Origin: Siphonodentalium dalli
Taxonomy: Eukaryota; Mollusca; Scaphopoda; Gadilida; Siphonodentaliidae
Length of the DNA: 64,000 nucleotides
Assembly: GCA_032622095.1 (NCBI GenBank)
Contig: CP136069.1
Span: forward strand, 200,988,690-201,052,689
Reading direction: 5' to 3'
Positions 45,258 to 57,443 of this stretch are shown here, one piece after another (the first letter of the stretch is position 1; every line of letters begins with the position of its first letter). Under the pieces are notes generated by a model. It saw nothing but the letters and a program-made list of their open reading frames with translations, searched no databases and had not been told where the DNA came from. Both the position numbers and the translations under genes were made by a program.

Positions 45258-45440
45258 ATGCTCTGAATTCAACCATTATCAGGTCAGGCACATCCTGCAT
45301 TCCACTATTATAGTGGTATTTGACCATTACCGATTTGTTAATTTGATAAAAGAGGGATAATCCAATATCACATTTCACACACATATTATTCAAATTCAGT
45401 GTCGCACTAATTCGGTATCATATATATATTTTGTCCAGGA
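45258..45440 (-). repeat. Dispersed repeat, copy 2 of the CCTGGACAAA family
   Basis: Reverse complement of 20893-21065 with scattered differences, including the CCACTATAATAGTGG palindrome and GCAGGATGTGCCTGACCTGA. A third partial copy in forward orientation lies at about 45733-45775. Confidence 0.75.
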
Positions 45441-45895
45441 GACTGATTAACCATTATGGCACACGAGAACCAACTCAATTTGCATGCAATTAGTTGAAAT
45501 GTTGTTATGAAGGACCGATTGAGTCATCATGTTATTGTCATTTAGATAGACATATATTAGTAATATTATAATATTATTGAATATCATAGCTGGCGCAAAA
45601 GATTGCACAACGCATTTTGTAGGAAGACTGTTCATTCGCTGCGATAATGATAAGAGTGACATTTTGCTGTGCACTGGTATGCGCTTTCTTCTATTCCCGA
45701 CGCAAATAAAGGAAATATGAATATGTTATAGTCATATACCACTACAATAGTGGAATTCAGGATGTGTCTGACTTGATTATAGTTATATTTAACTATAATA
45801 GTTATATTTTACAGTGCTAAATCCACATTTTTCATGTTTTGGAGGAACATTTGGGATCGCGCATGCGCAGTCAAATTGCACTCTTAAAACATTAA

Positions 45896-46055
45896 ATAAG
45901 GATTAACTGTCATGTGGACTGTTTTTATGGAGATGTAACCGTGAGGTAAGTGGATATAACTTGTGTAAACCCGAAGGGCTTTACATACAAGTTATGACCA
46001 CGTACCTCACGGTTACATCTCCATAAAAATAGTCCACATGACAGTTAATCCTTAT
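45896..46055. repeat. 160-bp hairpin
   Basis: Arms ATAAGGATTAACTGTCATGT, then GGAGATGTAACCGTGAGGTA, pair with the inverse ending GTTAATCCTTAT. The loop is near GTGTAAACCCGAAGGGCTTT. One or two mismatches in the outer arms. Confidence 0.9.
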
Positions 46056-46422
46056 ATTTATATACATTTAGCGCAAAGGCCACTTTTGTAAATGTATTTA
46101 AATTGAAAAGTGTATCGTGACAAAAACAGCCCAAAATACCCAATAGCACCCTTGGCAAAAGTTAATAGGAACAACTTCTCTTCATATTGAAACCCGATGA
46201 TGTATTAAGTCAATGATGCGCGAGTCCAAATGCGCCCAAAACATTACGTGTTCGTCTTTCCAAACCCAATGACGTATCGATGGTGAACTATATTTTATCC
46301 AGCGCATTAAAATTAAAACGAAAAGTCGTGAATTGTCAGAGTGTTTTCTATGTCTGCACATTTCATCGATAACTACATGTACAAGGCATGTGTTTGTCGA
46401 AATAACGTTTTATGTTGGAAGA

Positions 46423-46607
46423 GAATTAGAATGGGGATGACAGTGTGGTGTTTTGTTATTTCGGAAAGGTACAGGGCGAATATACTGTGGCAAATACCCG
46501 TTAATGGGGCCCGGCTCCGCCGTCGCACATTAACTAAATTTGCCACAGTATATTCGCCCTGTACCTTTCAGAAATCACAAAACACCACACCGTTATCCCC
46601 TAATTAT
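46423..46607. repeat. 185-bp hairpin
   Basis: Arms GTGTGGTGTTTTGT(T)ATTTC, GAAAGGTACAGGGCGAATAT and ACTGTGGCAAAT pair with ATTTGCCACAGTATATTCGC and AACACCACAC. The loop is GC-rich (GGGGCCCGGCTCCGCCG). Outermost AATTAG / CTAATT also pairs. Confidence 0.9.
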
Positions 46608-46679
46608 ATGAACATTTCCTATGTGATAATGGTGCTTTAGCATAGCACGGGTTAAATTTTTGCACTCGTGTGCCTAGTA

Positions 46680-47590
46680 ATAGTGTCAGCAAGATTATTA
46701 ATTACCCTGGCCTGCCTTTAAGACTTTATAGATAGGAACACAAATAGAAGGGACAAGGCAAAATTTTGGCATCAAAATAATATATTTTGCTGGATAATGT
46801 TCACAATGAATTGACACTTATGAACAAATAAATAATCTTACCACTCTCCTGTCACACCTCATTCATACACATACCATACACACCATACATTCCTGGAAGA
46901 CGCCTCAGTGATGTTTCACCGCCAACTCAACCAATATAAACATATTACCATTATGCATTACATATTCCAATCAATATGACAATTATCCAGTACAATATTG
47001 AAGTACGGTAATTACTTATGATTATAACACATGGCTAACAGTTGCTTACTATGTCCACTAATTAATAGTAAAATGTCGATAGGAATTTTACAGTACGATT
47101 TCTTGGGTGGTTGGGTGGGTGGGGGATCGAAAAGTCGAGAAGTAATGGCTCCCAGCCTCCCACATGGGCGGGAATCAATATCCATATGACAGTGGCTGAC
47201 TATAACTACATGTAGCAAGGCGAGGTAGAGTGAAGGTCACATGTTAAACGTACTCAGGTTAAATGAACTCAACATGTCACCAGCCGTGTACATTGAAAGG
47301 TCACGGGTTAAATGTACGCAGAGGTTAAATTAACTCAAAGGTAATCGGCCGTGTAAATTAAATATTTTGAAGCCAAAATAGTACAATTACCCTATCCTGC
47401 CTTTAAGACCCTATAGATAGGAACACAAAGAGAAGGGACAAGGCAACAGTTTGGCATCAAAATAATTTATGTTGATGGATAATGTTCACAATGAATTGAC
47501 ACAGTAAATAATCTTACCACTCTCCTGTCATATACATACTGTACACACCATACATTCCTGGAAGACGCCTCAGTGATGTTTCAACGCCAA
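46680..47590. repeat. Tandem duplication of about 230 bp, units 700 bp apart
   Basis: The segment from CCTGCCTTTAAGAC to GAAGACGCCTCAGTGATGTT occurs at about 46702-46918 and again at 47397-47582, with small indels. Between the copies lie GGTTAAAT..AACTCA short repeats near 47250-47340. Confidence 0.75.
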
Positions 47591-47722
47591 GCCATCGACC
47601 GCCAGAAATTCATACTGAGTCTTGGGGTGAAGAGGGAGGAGCCAAAGGTCAGTGGAGTCATCTGGACCACCGGCCACTTTGGCCAGGAGATGTGGGTAAA
47701 ACTATCTCCTGAAAAGGAAGGT
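47560..47722 (+). CDS. Possible exon of an unrecognised protein
   Basis: At the end of the second duplication unit an open stretch has better coding character than its surroundings, with QRQAIDRQKFILSLGVKREE and VSGVIWTTGHFGQEMWVKLS, before AAGGAAG|GTAAGA, a good donor. The acceptor side is unclear. The first duplication unit keeps only the start (TFLEDASVMFHRQ) and then diverges. Family not recognised; it may be a gene fragment. Confidence 0.25.
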
Positions 47723-48082
47723 AAGAAAAGGGAAAGACATCAGTGTCAAATTCTAAACAAAAATAACACCACTAAGGCGAGTCAACTCAAACAATAATTT
47801 ACAATGTCAGTAAAGCATATATGTGAGAACTACAACATAATTGAACCAATGCATTATATATCGGGTGTTCTGTCATTTGTATTGACTTTATTTCACGCAC
47901 TCACACATGTATCTAACTAATATACTACCATATGATCAACACTAGTAATTTAAATGCAATAATAGAAAGCATGACTGGATGTAATATGTATTATCTATCA
48001 TAAAATTGAGAAACATATGAGACAATTCATGATACATATTTAACAACTTGTTTTTTTTTGTTTTTTTTGTGTTGTTGTTGTG

Positions 48083-48317
48083 GATTTCCCACTCAGTTAT
48101 AAAAGTATACCATTGGATTGGTCTAATATTCATGGATTTCCCACTCAGTTATATAAGTATACCATTGGATTGGTCTAATATTCATGGATTTCCCCACTCA
48201 GTTATAAAAGTATACCATTGGATTGGTCTAATATTCATGGATTTCCCACTCAGTTATAAAAGTATACCATTGGATTGGTATAATATTCATGGATTTCCCA
48301 CTCAGTTATAAAAGTAT
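48083..48317. repeat. 52-bp minisatellite, four to five copies
   Basis: Unit GTATACCATTGGATTGGTCT, AATATTCATGGATTTCCCAC, TCAGTTATAAAA, with very few differences. Confidence 0.95.
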
Positions 48318-50089
48318 CACGCGATAAAATATTACGTATTGAAAATCATTCACTCTGAAGTAAGATCTCTACCAACGTTGAGCTTTATACCAAACTTATA
48401 TTTGCTTTTTAGGACATTACTGTATATAAGAGAATTCACTGGAAAAAAAGGGGGTGACATGCTCACATTTGATATGAAATCCTGACATGTGTTGTGAGCT
48501 ACCTCTCAATCTTGGTATGCTTAGCTTATATTACTCTTCCATGTAACCTATGTTAAAAAAAAACAAAAAAAAAAAAAACATTTGTATGAAAACATTTAGT
48601 TATCACTCTAGATCCTTCCCAATTGAGGTTTAAACCTCCATCACTAGCCGCTACGAACAAATGCCTCAAAGGAAAATGAGTTCCTATCTTAATGCAAGGC
48701 TTATATGTTCTAACAATTTGATATAACGCTTGTGGTAAAATTTCTGTAATTCGTTGTTGGTATCAATAACCTTAGCTTCAGTGTATTCAAAATCAACTGG
48801 TAAGCAAGGCTGATATTATAAGATAACTATAAGTATGTTTTGACAAGTAGTTGTCAGATCGTTGTATAAGGACATTCATTGATCAACAGAAATTTATGGA
48901 TGTTCGATGTCCCGGCATGAACAAAAAGGTACTGATAACTGATACCCCCTTTTTTATAATCTGAGTTATTCTTTGTATCGATGCTCCGCTGAGGTTCAAC
49001 TGTAGTAAATTACTCAGGTGACATATTTACAAATTGAATCTCATATCAACAATACTGCAATGAAAAAAAACATTATTAAATATATGCCCTACAATTGTAA
49101 AATATACTCTGTTAATGCTCTAGTCATTTCAACTTTACATTTCAATCCTATTTGGAAATTTGTGGAATGTGAATGGAAATAAGTTTTTATTACTACCCAT
49201 AAATGCAGGCTATGTTGTTTTACCTGGGATAGGCGAACACATGAATGTTTTAATATTAAGACTGGGCAAATGAAGAATTGTCAATTATTATTGAAGGTAT
49301 TTTTAATTACCTCTCTCGCAATTGATTAGTTTTTGATAACTGAACTATAGCACCAACTATGTTATACATGATACATCCATATTTATGCTCAAAAAGGAAA
49401 CTGGACAACGCGATCGATGCCTCAAGTAATGTGATGAGTTGAGAACAATGCAAAACATTCGCTTATGTGAAATTGCATATGTATATCTTTATTGCATGTA
49501 ATTTGAAGATTGGATTGGGAGATCTTGTATTAAATTTGCTTAATATGTAACAACATAGAACTTTAAATGATTTACATGTATATATATTTATATTGATGCT
49601 CTGTATTACAGATGATTAGATAACAATTTTGACTGTTTTAGCTTCAACGTTATAGCGCCAAGCTATCTTGTATGCCTGTGAAGTACGAATGGTACATCAA
49701 GGTTCAAAGTTAAATATGAATTACAAATTTTCCGTAAAAAAACTTTCGAGTTGTTGAAGTAACATTACAGACTACATGTTGTCTCTTAATTCGCAGTCAG
49801 ATACGATATATAATATAAAAACAAGTATCAATATATAAATGTCCAATTATGATGGTATATATGACTTGTTTTGAATTGCATTGAAGTGACATTTAAATAG
49901 CATACACTAACGTATAGGGTTGGCGAATAATTATGTTGCCTCGTCAAGGGCAGCACATTGCAAAATATTTAACTGTTTTGAAAATGCCATGGATGTCATC
50001 GAATATCACAATATATAAATTCTGATATGTTTTTCGAATCGTAAAATAATGTCAAAGTTGCCGCGATAAAATTGACTTGGAATAAAAAT
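48318..50089. other. No gene seen
   Basis: About 1.8 kb of AT-rich sequence without a supported exon, element or array. Confidence 0.5.
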
Positions 50090-50760
50090 GCTCGGATGCT
50101 GTCAAATTGTCTGTGGGACGTCAATAACACCTGTATGCACCAAACTTGCCCGAATGGCGTCGAATTGCCCGGGTGTATTGGATTAGCCCGGAGGTAATGA
50201 ATTTACCAAGTGGGCATGAAAGTGTCCGTATATTATGTCGATCTTGCCCAGAGGGCATAATAATAGCGTGAATGCGTAAAATTGCCCGGAAGCCATCAAA
50301 TGTTTTTTTTAGAAAGTCGACATTGCTAACGTGTGTCAAATTATCTGTTGGACATCAAAACTGCTTGATGGGCATCACAATTCTCGATCGGAGTCGAAAT
50401 TGCCCGATTGGCATCGAAATTGCCCGATTGGCGTCGAAAATGCCAGAGGGGCGTCGAAATTGCCCAGTGGGCGTCGAAATTGCCCAATTGGCGTCGAAAT
50501 TGCCCAGTGTGGGTCGAAATTGCCCGGTGGGCGTCGAAATTGCCCAGTGGGCGTCGAAATTGCCAAGTGGCCGTCGAAATTGCACAGTGGGCGTCGATAT
50601 TGCACAGTGGGCGTCGAATTTACCCAGTGGGCGTCGAAATTGCCCAATGGGTGTCGAAATTTACAGGTGGGCGTCGAAATTGCCAGGTGGGCGTCGAAAT
50701 TGCCCAGTAGGCATCCAAATTGCCACAGATGGCTTCAATGTCACCTCCAAAAGTCATCGG
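50090..50760. repeat. 20-bp minisatellite with degenerate left flank
   Basis: The core (about 50390-50710) is a run of GGGCGTCGAAATTGCCCAGT units. To the left the same unit is recognisable but eroded over 300 bp (GGCGTCGAATTGCCCGGG, GGGCATGAAAGTGTCC). Because 20 is not a multiple of three the unit is read in all frames, giving open frames on both strands that are not genes. Confidence 0.9.
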
Positions 50761-52299
50761 ATGCATGCCTCAAATTTGTGACTTCGAGACCAAGAAGTTC
50801 GTCGATTCAAAGCGACAAAGTCCACTCGCCAATGTTGCTAAAGGAAATTCCTGCTTAAAATTGTCGATGGCAAACTGACCATGAAATTGGCATGAATTCA
50901 AGACTGCGACTTTGCACGCAGCAATGAAAACTGCCTTGACTTAACGCTATAGTGTGTGTATCTCTATAATTGGTGTATATATTGTTATTGACAACAAGCT
51001 ATTATAATATAGAGGACCTGCTTCCAACATTAAGTTTTACTGCATGAGCAGACTCATTATCTTCCTCTTCAATTTGTTTTCACTTGTGCAACGTCGTACA
51101 TTTAAGCTCATTGATAGCGTAATAAAGAATATTGTCATATTTTCGATTACGACAACTCAAATCGAGATTTCCGAAACAAAGGCGAGAGGACCGAGTCACC
51201 AAAAGAATATTTAAAATGTAACATGATGTATATAGTTCATGTACTAAAAGACTCGCTTATGTTGCTATAGGAAAGTCATGTTTATCTATTGTCTCTGGTA
51301 TAACACTAACCATTAATATCGTAATAAAGACATTGTCATATATTCAAATACGACAACTAAAATCGAGCTTTCCGAAACATAAGTGAGAGGAGTGAGTCAC
51401 TAAAACAATAACTAAAATGTAATATGATATATATATATATAGTTACGTACTAAATCTAGAGTAAAATATAGCTTTTTTCAGACATAGAAATCAAATCCGT
51501 TGAAGTACTAGTAAGCTTATGTTATAAATATATATGCAATCTAGACAGTTTAAAATTACTATTAATTAATACAATTAATTAATATGGTTGATAATAAAAT
51601 GATAAATTGTTTCGTAAGGAGCGAAATGCCAGCTACATGTATATATCATTGCTATGCATAGCAAGAAACTCCTGAATATTGACAAGAGATTATCACAATG
51701 CATAACTTCCTTGCGATTTAGTACTATCTATGTGAAATTGATAATACTTAACTATAGTAATTCAACAAACATCCAATCAAAATTTTAAAAATATTGTCCA
51801 CATCAACATGTACCTCGGTAATTTCAATAAAATTCAGTATAAACGTATGTATAAATGAACTTCTTTCTAAAGAAGAAAGGAACTATTCAATTGCTTGAAA
51901 TTTTGTGGGATATCAAGTTATGATCGGGAACATGTATACCCTACCAGCAATGGGGTCTCCAACACAGATGTGTCATTACCCCACCCATTTGACTTGACCA
52001 TACTCTGTCTTTCTGATATTAGGTTTCAAAACAGGTCCAGAAAAGGGACTTCCACCTGTATATTTTATAATAATTAGAAACGTTATGAATAAAATTAGAA
52101 TATGCATTCATGCCAGTATTGGAGTGTGCAGTGTAATAATAGGCCTACATATACAATACAGAGAATGGCTAATGATAATCTTCCATATTTGCATGTATAT
52201 CTCCACTTTGTTACAGTGTAGTTCCAATGCAATTAGCTCTCCCTTTATAAATTGATTAAATGAGAGCTCTTGATGTTGATTAAACAAATAATTAATTAA
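50761..52299. other. No gene seen
   Basis: AT-rich. Two segments (about 51117-51250 and 51318-51440) share GCGTAATAAAGAATATTGTC-like and CGAGA(T/C)TTCCGAAACA words and are an old direct duplication. Confidence 0.45.
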
Positions 52300-52485
52300 T
52301 TACATATTACAATGTCAAAGAGATCCTGGACACAATATTATCATTACCTTCGCCTGTTCGTACTTCTACTTTCGCGTCTGTCTACTTTCGATTTCTGGTC
52401 TGTCCTGTGTTCTGTTCCATATGCTTTACACGTCTTTTCTTCCGCGCCACTCGCATCCATATGGGCTAGCAACACCCATACGTTA

Positions 52486-53444
52486 TCCTGGGAGGATTAG
52501 TTGTGTGCACGTGAAGAGAAATGGTGCAGAAGCAAGAATGAAGTCGCTCCACAAAACTCCGCGAATAATTTGGCGACCAAATGCGGTACCGAACAGGATC
52601 GCATGGAAGTGGTCTTGGTGTAGAGAGTCTAAAGTGACGAACGTATCCGTGCCGAAACGGTCTATGATCATGCACCAATAATTGTGTCTTAGATCATGCA
52701 TGACAGGGGTGTTATACGAAGTGGTGATGTGTTCGATTTCATTGCCATATATACACCCACATAGTTTACATTTATATTTGTTGGTGAAAAGTGTGTTCGG
52801 TTGAGAATCTGTGCCTGAGATTGTTCTGGATCTGCCAGGAGTTTCCATATACTTCATGATGACAGCGGGACCGCATGAGGAAGAAACCGCATCTGCTTAT
52901 TTGCATTCACACAGGAGGACAGCCACTCTTCAAAATGACGCTCCTTGACCTTTGCTTTTGTGAGGCGTTTGGTCATGAAGAATCCACTTGACAGAAACTG
53001 GTCAAGGTGAGAGTCGAGATAATAGAGTTTAAGAATATCGATGCTATCATAAACGAATCCTGTGGTTTTCACTCCGAACAAGTTATAGCGGTAGAGTTTA
53101 CATAAAAATACACGAAGGGGAATATCCCGTGTAGCAGGCAAGTGGATTAGATCTGCGAGGAAAGCTAGTTTCCTCAAATGAAGCTGCATTTGAATAGAAA
53201 TGATTCCAACAAGACTCAAAGAGAGATTTGTGCTTGCGCGGCTGGGAAGAGACTGCATGTGTTTTACGCATGTGCGAAGTGACTTTTCGATTGTGTGTAT
53301 CTGTTCGTGGTTGAGGTTCGATAGAAGCTCAGATCCAGAGAGAGCTCTCGGAATAACGACATTATGTAGTAGTTTGCATATCGTAACTGGTGTAGCCATC
53401 TGAAGTGATTTTCTGCCTGCTAACGAAAAGTAACTACTGCGCAT
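52486..53444 (-). pseudogene. LINE ORF2, post-RT domain and Cys/His knuckle
   Basis: The segment with SGSELLSNLNHEQIHTIEKS, a LPSRAS block and LSLVGIISIQMQLHLRKLAF matches the thumb-like region after the RT in CR1/Jockey-like LINEs. After a frame change at about 52855 comes YKCKLCGCIYGNEIEHITTS, a C-x2-C-x-H knuckle whose last Cys is replaced by Tyr (SYNT). Confidence 0.65.
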
Positions 53445-53589
53445 TTTCTGTGATGCCTCGGCTGCGCGGACAGTATTGTGATCAAATTTTGACTGAACTA
53501 TGCCAATGTGACGACATTCAGTGGATTCTTTTATAATTTCTCTGCCAAGCGTCGATCTACGTTGTTGACACTTGTAATCACGACGCGAT

Positions 53590-54670
53590 TCGTTAAAAAC
53601 TGTGACGATACTTTAATAGTTGAAAAGTTGAAGATCAATTTGGCACTATAGTCTTGGCAAATGTTTAGTAGTTCGTCGAGACCAGACTTACTGATCGATA
53701 TGATACATATGTCGTCCGCCTTGGTTGGTGATGCACAGTTATTCTCAGAAATATTCAGGCCATAGTTAGATTTTTACAGAGAAGTGAGTAACTCGTCCAC
53801 AAACACGAGGTACAGGAACGGTGAGCTGACTGCTCTTTGTCGGGTTCCTTGTCGTATTTTAAGTGCGGCTGACATGCTTCCGTTAAACAAACACGACTTG
53901 TACAATCTTGATACATGTTGCGGATCACGCGCATAATTTTTCCCTCAAAGCCTAATTTACTAAGTTTGTAGAGAAGACCATCATGCCACACACGATCGAA
54001 TGCCTTCATTGAGTCGAGGAAGCATACATAAGCAAGATCATTATTGTCAATGGCGTATTGAATCGCCTCTTGCACGAGGAATGATGTCATGGAACATCCA
54101 ACATTATTTTGGAACCCGAACTGTAGTCCGTGTGGGAAGCAGTGAAGAATGGGACTCTTAAGAAATCTGGCCAGGAGAAGGGACTCGAACAACTTATAGA
54201 TTGACGAAAGCAAAGTGATAGCACGATAGCTATCCGGTATGTCTCGTGGTTTCTGGTCACCTTTGAATAGTAGAATTATACTGCCGCATTTCAATCCATC
54301 GGGAATCCATTCGTGAGTGAGCATGGCATTAAACAGAGTACACCATATTTTTAACAGAGAGTTTGGACCAAACAGTAAGTGATCATTAACTACATCGTCT
54401 GGGCCAACAAATTTCTTTTCTTCAACAATTTTATACATGCAGTGATTTCTTGCTCAGCTAACGGCTCACAGAATATCACACAATATTTTTAACAGAGAGT
54501 TTGGACCAAACAGTAAGTTACCATTAACTACATCGTCTGGGCCACCAGATTTTTTTTTCTTCAAAAGTTTTATACATGCAGTGATTTCTTGCTCAGCTAA
54601 CGGCTCACAGAATATCGTACTACTCCAGCTCTGTGTCGATACGTTTGTCACCAGTTTCACGTGATTTTTT
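53590..54670 (-). pseudogene. LINE ORF2, reverse transcriptase part, inactive
   Basis: RT blocks are in order: KSGGPDDVVNG (start of the fingers), IILLFKGDQKPRDIPDSYRA, ITLLSSIYKLFESLL, LQFGFQNNVGCSMTSFLVQE and FLDSMKAFDRVWHDGL, the last bearing the first catalytic Asp. After a frameshift (about 53860) comes RQGTRQRAVSSPFLYLVFVDELL, then a stop, then PTKADDICI, where the usual F/Y before ADD is K. A direct duplication of about 137 bp (54341-54477 and 54478-54616) repeats the PDDVVN block. Each lesion alone would disable the enzyme. Confidence 0.8.
54341..54616. repeat. 137-bp direct duplication inside the LINE RT
   Basis: Both copies run from ATATTTTTAACAGAGAGTTT to GCTAACGGCTCACAGAATAT. They differ at several positions, so the duplication is not recent. 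Confidence 0.9.
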
Positions 54671-54689
54671 TACCTATCGTTCGAAGCAG

Positions 54690-55528
54690 GTATCTCTGTG
54701 AACGCTGGGGGTGTACAGATGTTCAAAATATTGTCTCCAGTCAGACAGCACTGAATTGGGATCAAGGGTTGGTCCATTTCCGAAGTTAATAACGGGAGTA
54801 ACCATTTGCGTGTGAGCACGGGGTTTCGTCAATTTCCAGAATAAGGTGGACTCGTTTGAATTTACACTTCGCGGTCTCCCGGAACAAATCCAACAGGTGC
54901 GGACAGCCTTTTCCTCTCTGTGCAAATGTGAGAGCTCTGCATTTCAGCATAGCCATAGTGTAGACTGCATAGATACGCGCTCGAAGTATTGGTGCATCCA
55001 CACCGAACGATCAGCATGATCGACGGGAATGCTTTGTCCCCTTGAGTCACCAAGGTGTACATTTATATCACCCATTATTATGACGGGAGCATCTTCAGAG
55101 AGTAACGATGTGTAGTTCTCCAGAGAATAAAGGCAGTCTTTAAACAGAACGTCACCCCTAGCGGTATTTGGCAGATACACTTGTAGCACGTAAACGGACG
55201 ATGATTCTGTTAATTGTAGTTTTACGCCGACGATAAAGTCACTTGTGATACGTGAATCAATTTACGAACAGAAGATGTTAATGTCCGATCTTATCAACAA
55301 TACGACACATTCTCTTGTAAATGAGGTACCGGTATTGGTTGAAATAGTTTTAGCGGGTTTGAAAATGGTTGAGTACGACCTGTTGAGATCCAATAGGCAA
55401 GAGGCGTTGTCCTCATTGAGCCAATGTTCTGAAATGCCTATGATGGCATATCTCTGACTGTTCAGTATCTTTGCTAATTATGGTTGCGCCGATTTAGCAC
55501 CGGTGGCATTGAATTTCCACGATAACAG
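54690..55528 (-). pseudogene. LINE ORF2, endonuclease part
   Basis: Minus-strand frames encode an exonuclease-endonuclease-phosphatase type domain. GISEHWLNEDN near the N-terminus (about 55400-55440) and VIIMGDINVHLGD (about 55058-55097) are the usual conserved blocks; the GDxN block carries catalytic residues. At least one in-frame stop (near 55250) and a frameshift near 54950-55000 interrupt it. The enzyme would nick target DNA to prime reverse transcription. Confidence 0.7.
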
Positions 55529-55529
55529 G

Positions 55530-57255
55530 TTAATCTGTTTCTTCATTTCCATTGCCATTATAATCTGATGTCGGTGGTTCAGAGCGCCATGGTCTAGCGA
55601 TGATATTTTTCGGCCAGAAACCATCTTGTTTCATTAATTTGACTTCAGCCGATGGAATGTTCACACGAGCAGACATTGTACCTCTCCTGGAGCTAGGAAA
55701 TATGCGCACAAATGTTGGGTTCAGTCCCCTGATTTGAAGGTAAGTCCATACAGCCTTCTCTGTACGGTTAGTTGAAATTCTGCCGATAAAATACTTTCGG
55801 GTTCTATTTCCACGACGAGCAGGAACCCCAAGAAAACCACTGTAGTCATCATGTTCACGATTTGTGTCTATATTTCCGCGCACAGGAACGCCCCAAATGT
55901 CATATTCGTCATTTGTATTTCCTCGCAAGTTCGGTCTACCACTTGCACTACCGGGAGGAACGATTTTCGTGTGGACACTGTTGTCGAGATTACACGGTTT
56001 CTCATTAGCGATACGACCATTCGCGTGCGATGCAGATTCAGGGGTGCAGGACACGTCAGACGGAGAAATCACAGAAACGTTATTAATATCGTCAGAGTTC
56101 CGTGGCACTTCAGGTACGGTGCGTGTTGAATCTGAAAGTGCATTCAATTGTGGCAATGACTTTCTCTGAGCGGCAGGTGCTGAAGTTGGCTGTGCTGCAT
56201 TGTCACCAACCGGCTTGACAGTGTTTATTACCAGTTGAATATCGTTTTCGTCTGCAGTCAACGAATTAGGTAGTTTGTTGCATGTGCGCGATTTACAGTT
56301 CAATTGATGAGAAGCAATGAGCTTCTGGGATACAGGCGATGAATGGTCTATTGGTTTGCGGGCAGATTGTGGAGGTATAATGTCAGCATTATCGGAGTCA
56401 TTGTGGAGGTAGGTCGACGCACAAAACGAATCATCAGGTTGCTGATTTTTTGCTGTTGAATCAGTTGAATTTGTATGGAAGAACAGTGGTGCCTTACTGC
56501 CTATCATGTTGAGAGGAACACATATATGGACGAAATTCCCAAGTGTAATGTATTTGAGAACAGTGTCTCTAGCAAGTAACTCAAACATGGTGCTGAGGTG
56601 ACGCTCTATGTTATCAGTGTACTGATCAGTAGCTTTTGCTGAGTTCTGTGAGCCTGCGCTCAAATACATCATCATATGCTTTCACAACAGCGGAATATTT
56701 ACTGCTCAGTGCAGATAGACGGCGATCTAGGGATTCCTGTTTTACAAATGTCTTGCATACATCATTGATTTTAGAGTTTATTGAGTCAGTGAACATGTTG
56801 TAATCGTCATGTGAGGCTTTCACGTCTGATTCGAGGATTTTTATTCTGTGCTTGAGGTTGTCGATGCCCATGCATTTTTCATCTCGCATTCGCTCGAAAC
56901 CTAGACTCAGTTCAGCTAAGTTACCAATAGTACTGCCTATTGAGGACGAATTTGAATTACATCTTATGTGCACAGCATTCAACGATTGTTCAAGCTTACG
57001 TAGTTTGTCGAGAACATCTGATTGCTTCGCGGAGACCGCGGCTACATTATTTTGTACATTTGTAAAGTTCTCTGCGCTTACCTTGGCGAACTGGTCCTTC
57101 TTGATAATCGTTATGCCGGTGAGAACTTCAGTCAGTTTGTCTTGGATGCATAGTGTATTACAAGAACATGTCTTATGAGAAGAACGAACGGGGACATTCG
57201 GAATTCCCTCACGTGAATTTGAGTTTGTCTGCACTATTATTTGGCATTGAGACAT
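55530..57255 (-). pseudogene. LINE ORF1 with one frameshift
   Basis: Two open segments, 57255-56626 (209 codons) and 56675-55530 (381 codons), overlap by 50 bp in different frames, so a single indel splits one ORF of about 575 codons. The first part has a Cys-rich N-terminus and a long heptad-like region (VLDKLRKLEQSLNAV, residues about 80-200), suggesting a coiled coil. The middle is Ser/Asn/Pro-rich. The C-terminus (RKYFIGRISTNRTEKAVWTY through RGTMSARVNIPS and FWPKNIIARPW) is the RRM-like domain seen in ORF1 of many invertebrate LINEs. It would bind element RNA as a chaperone. Confidence 0.7.
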
Positions 57256-57266
57256 AAAGTGAATTA

Positions 57267-57443
57267 GGGTATAACCATGCTGTCTGGTGTGATAATGGGA
57301 TGTTTATCGGTGGGTTTTAAGATAGAAAATGCAGTTTTACAGCGGACGCGAGGCGCGTCACGGGGAGCCGGTAAAACGGATATTTTTTATCGGAAACCCA
57401 CCGTAAACGTCCAAAAATCACACCAGACAGCATGGTTATCCCC
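57267..57443. repeat. Foldback sequence at the head of the 34-bp satellite
   Basis: Left arm GGGTATAACCATGCTGTCTG, GTGTGAT, then GATGTTTATCGGTGGGTTTT, pairs with AAACCCACCGTAAACGTC and ATCACACCAGACAGCATGGT plus TATCCCC. The centre is GC-rich (GCGGACGCGAGGCGCGTCAC). The outer arm is the satellite unit in inverse orientation. Confidence 0.85.

Larger units (their letters stand above)
52300..57266 (-). mobile_element. Degenerate non-LTR retrotransposon (LINE), nearly full length
   Basis: Read on the minus strand the order is ORF1 (57255-55530), then ORF2 with endonuclease, reverse transcriptase and a post-RT domain with a Cys/His knuckle (55528-52486). This layout fits the CR1/Jockey/L2-like group of LINEs; I do not assign a clade. 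Frameshifts, stops and an internal duplication show it is inactive. The 5' end abuts a foldback sequence and a 34-bp satellite. The 3' end was not defined; 52300 is approximate. Confidence 0.85.

Noticed and set aside
50272-50858. Overlapping 169-175-aa frames on + and frames on -
   Set aside because: Created by the 20-bp array GCGTCGAAATTGCCCAGTGG; all frames read the same unit.
55245-57178. Plus-strand frames across the LINE
   Set aside because: Antisense shadows of ORF1 and ORF2; the minus strand carries the conserved LINE motifs.
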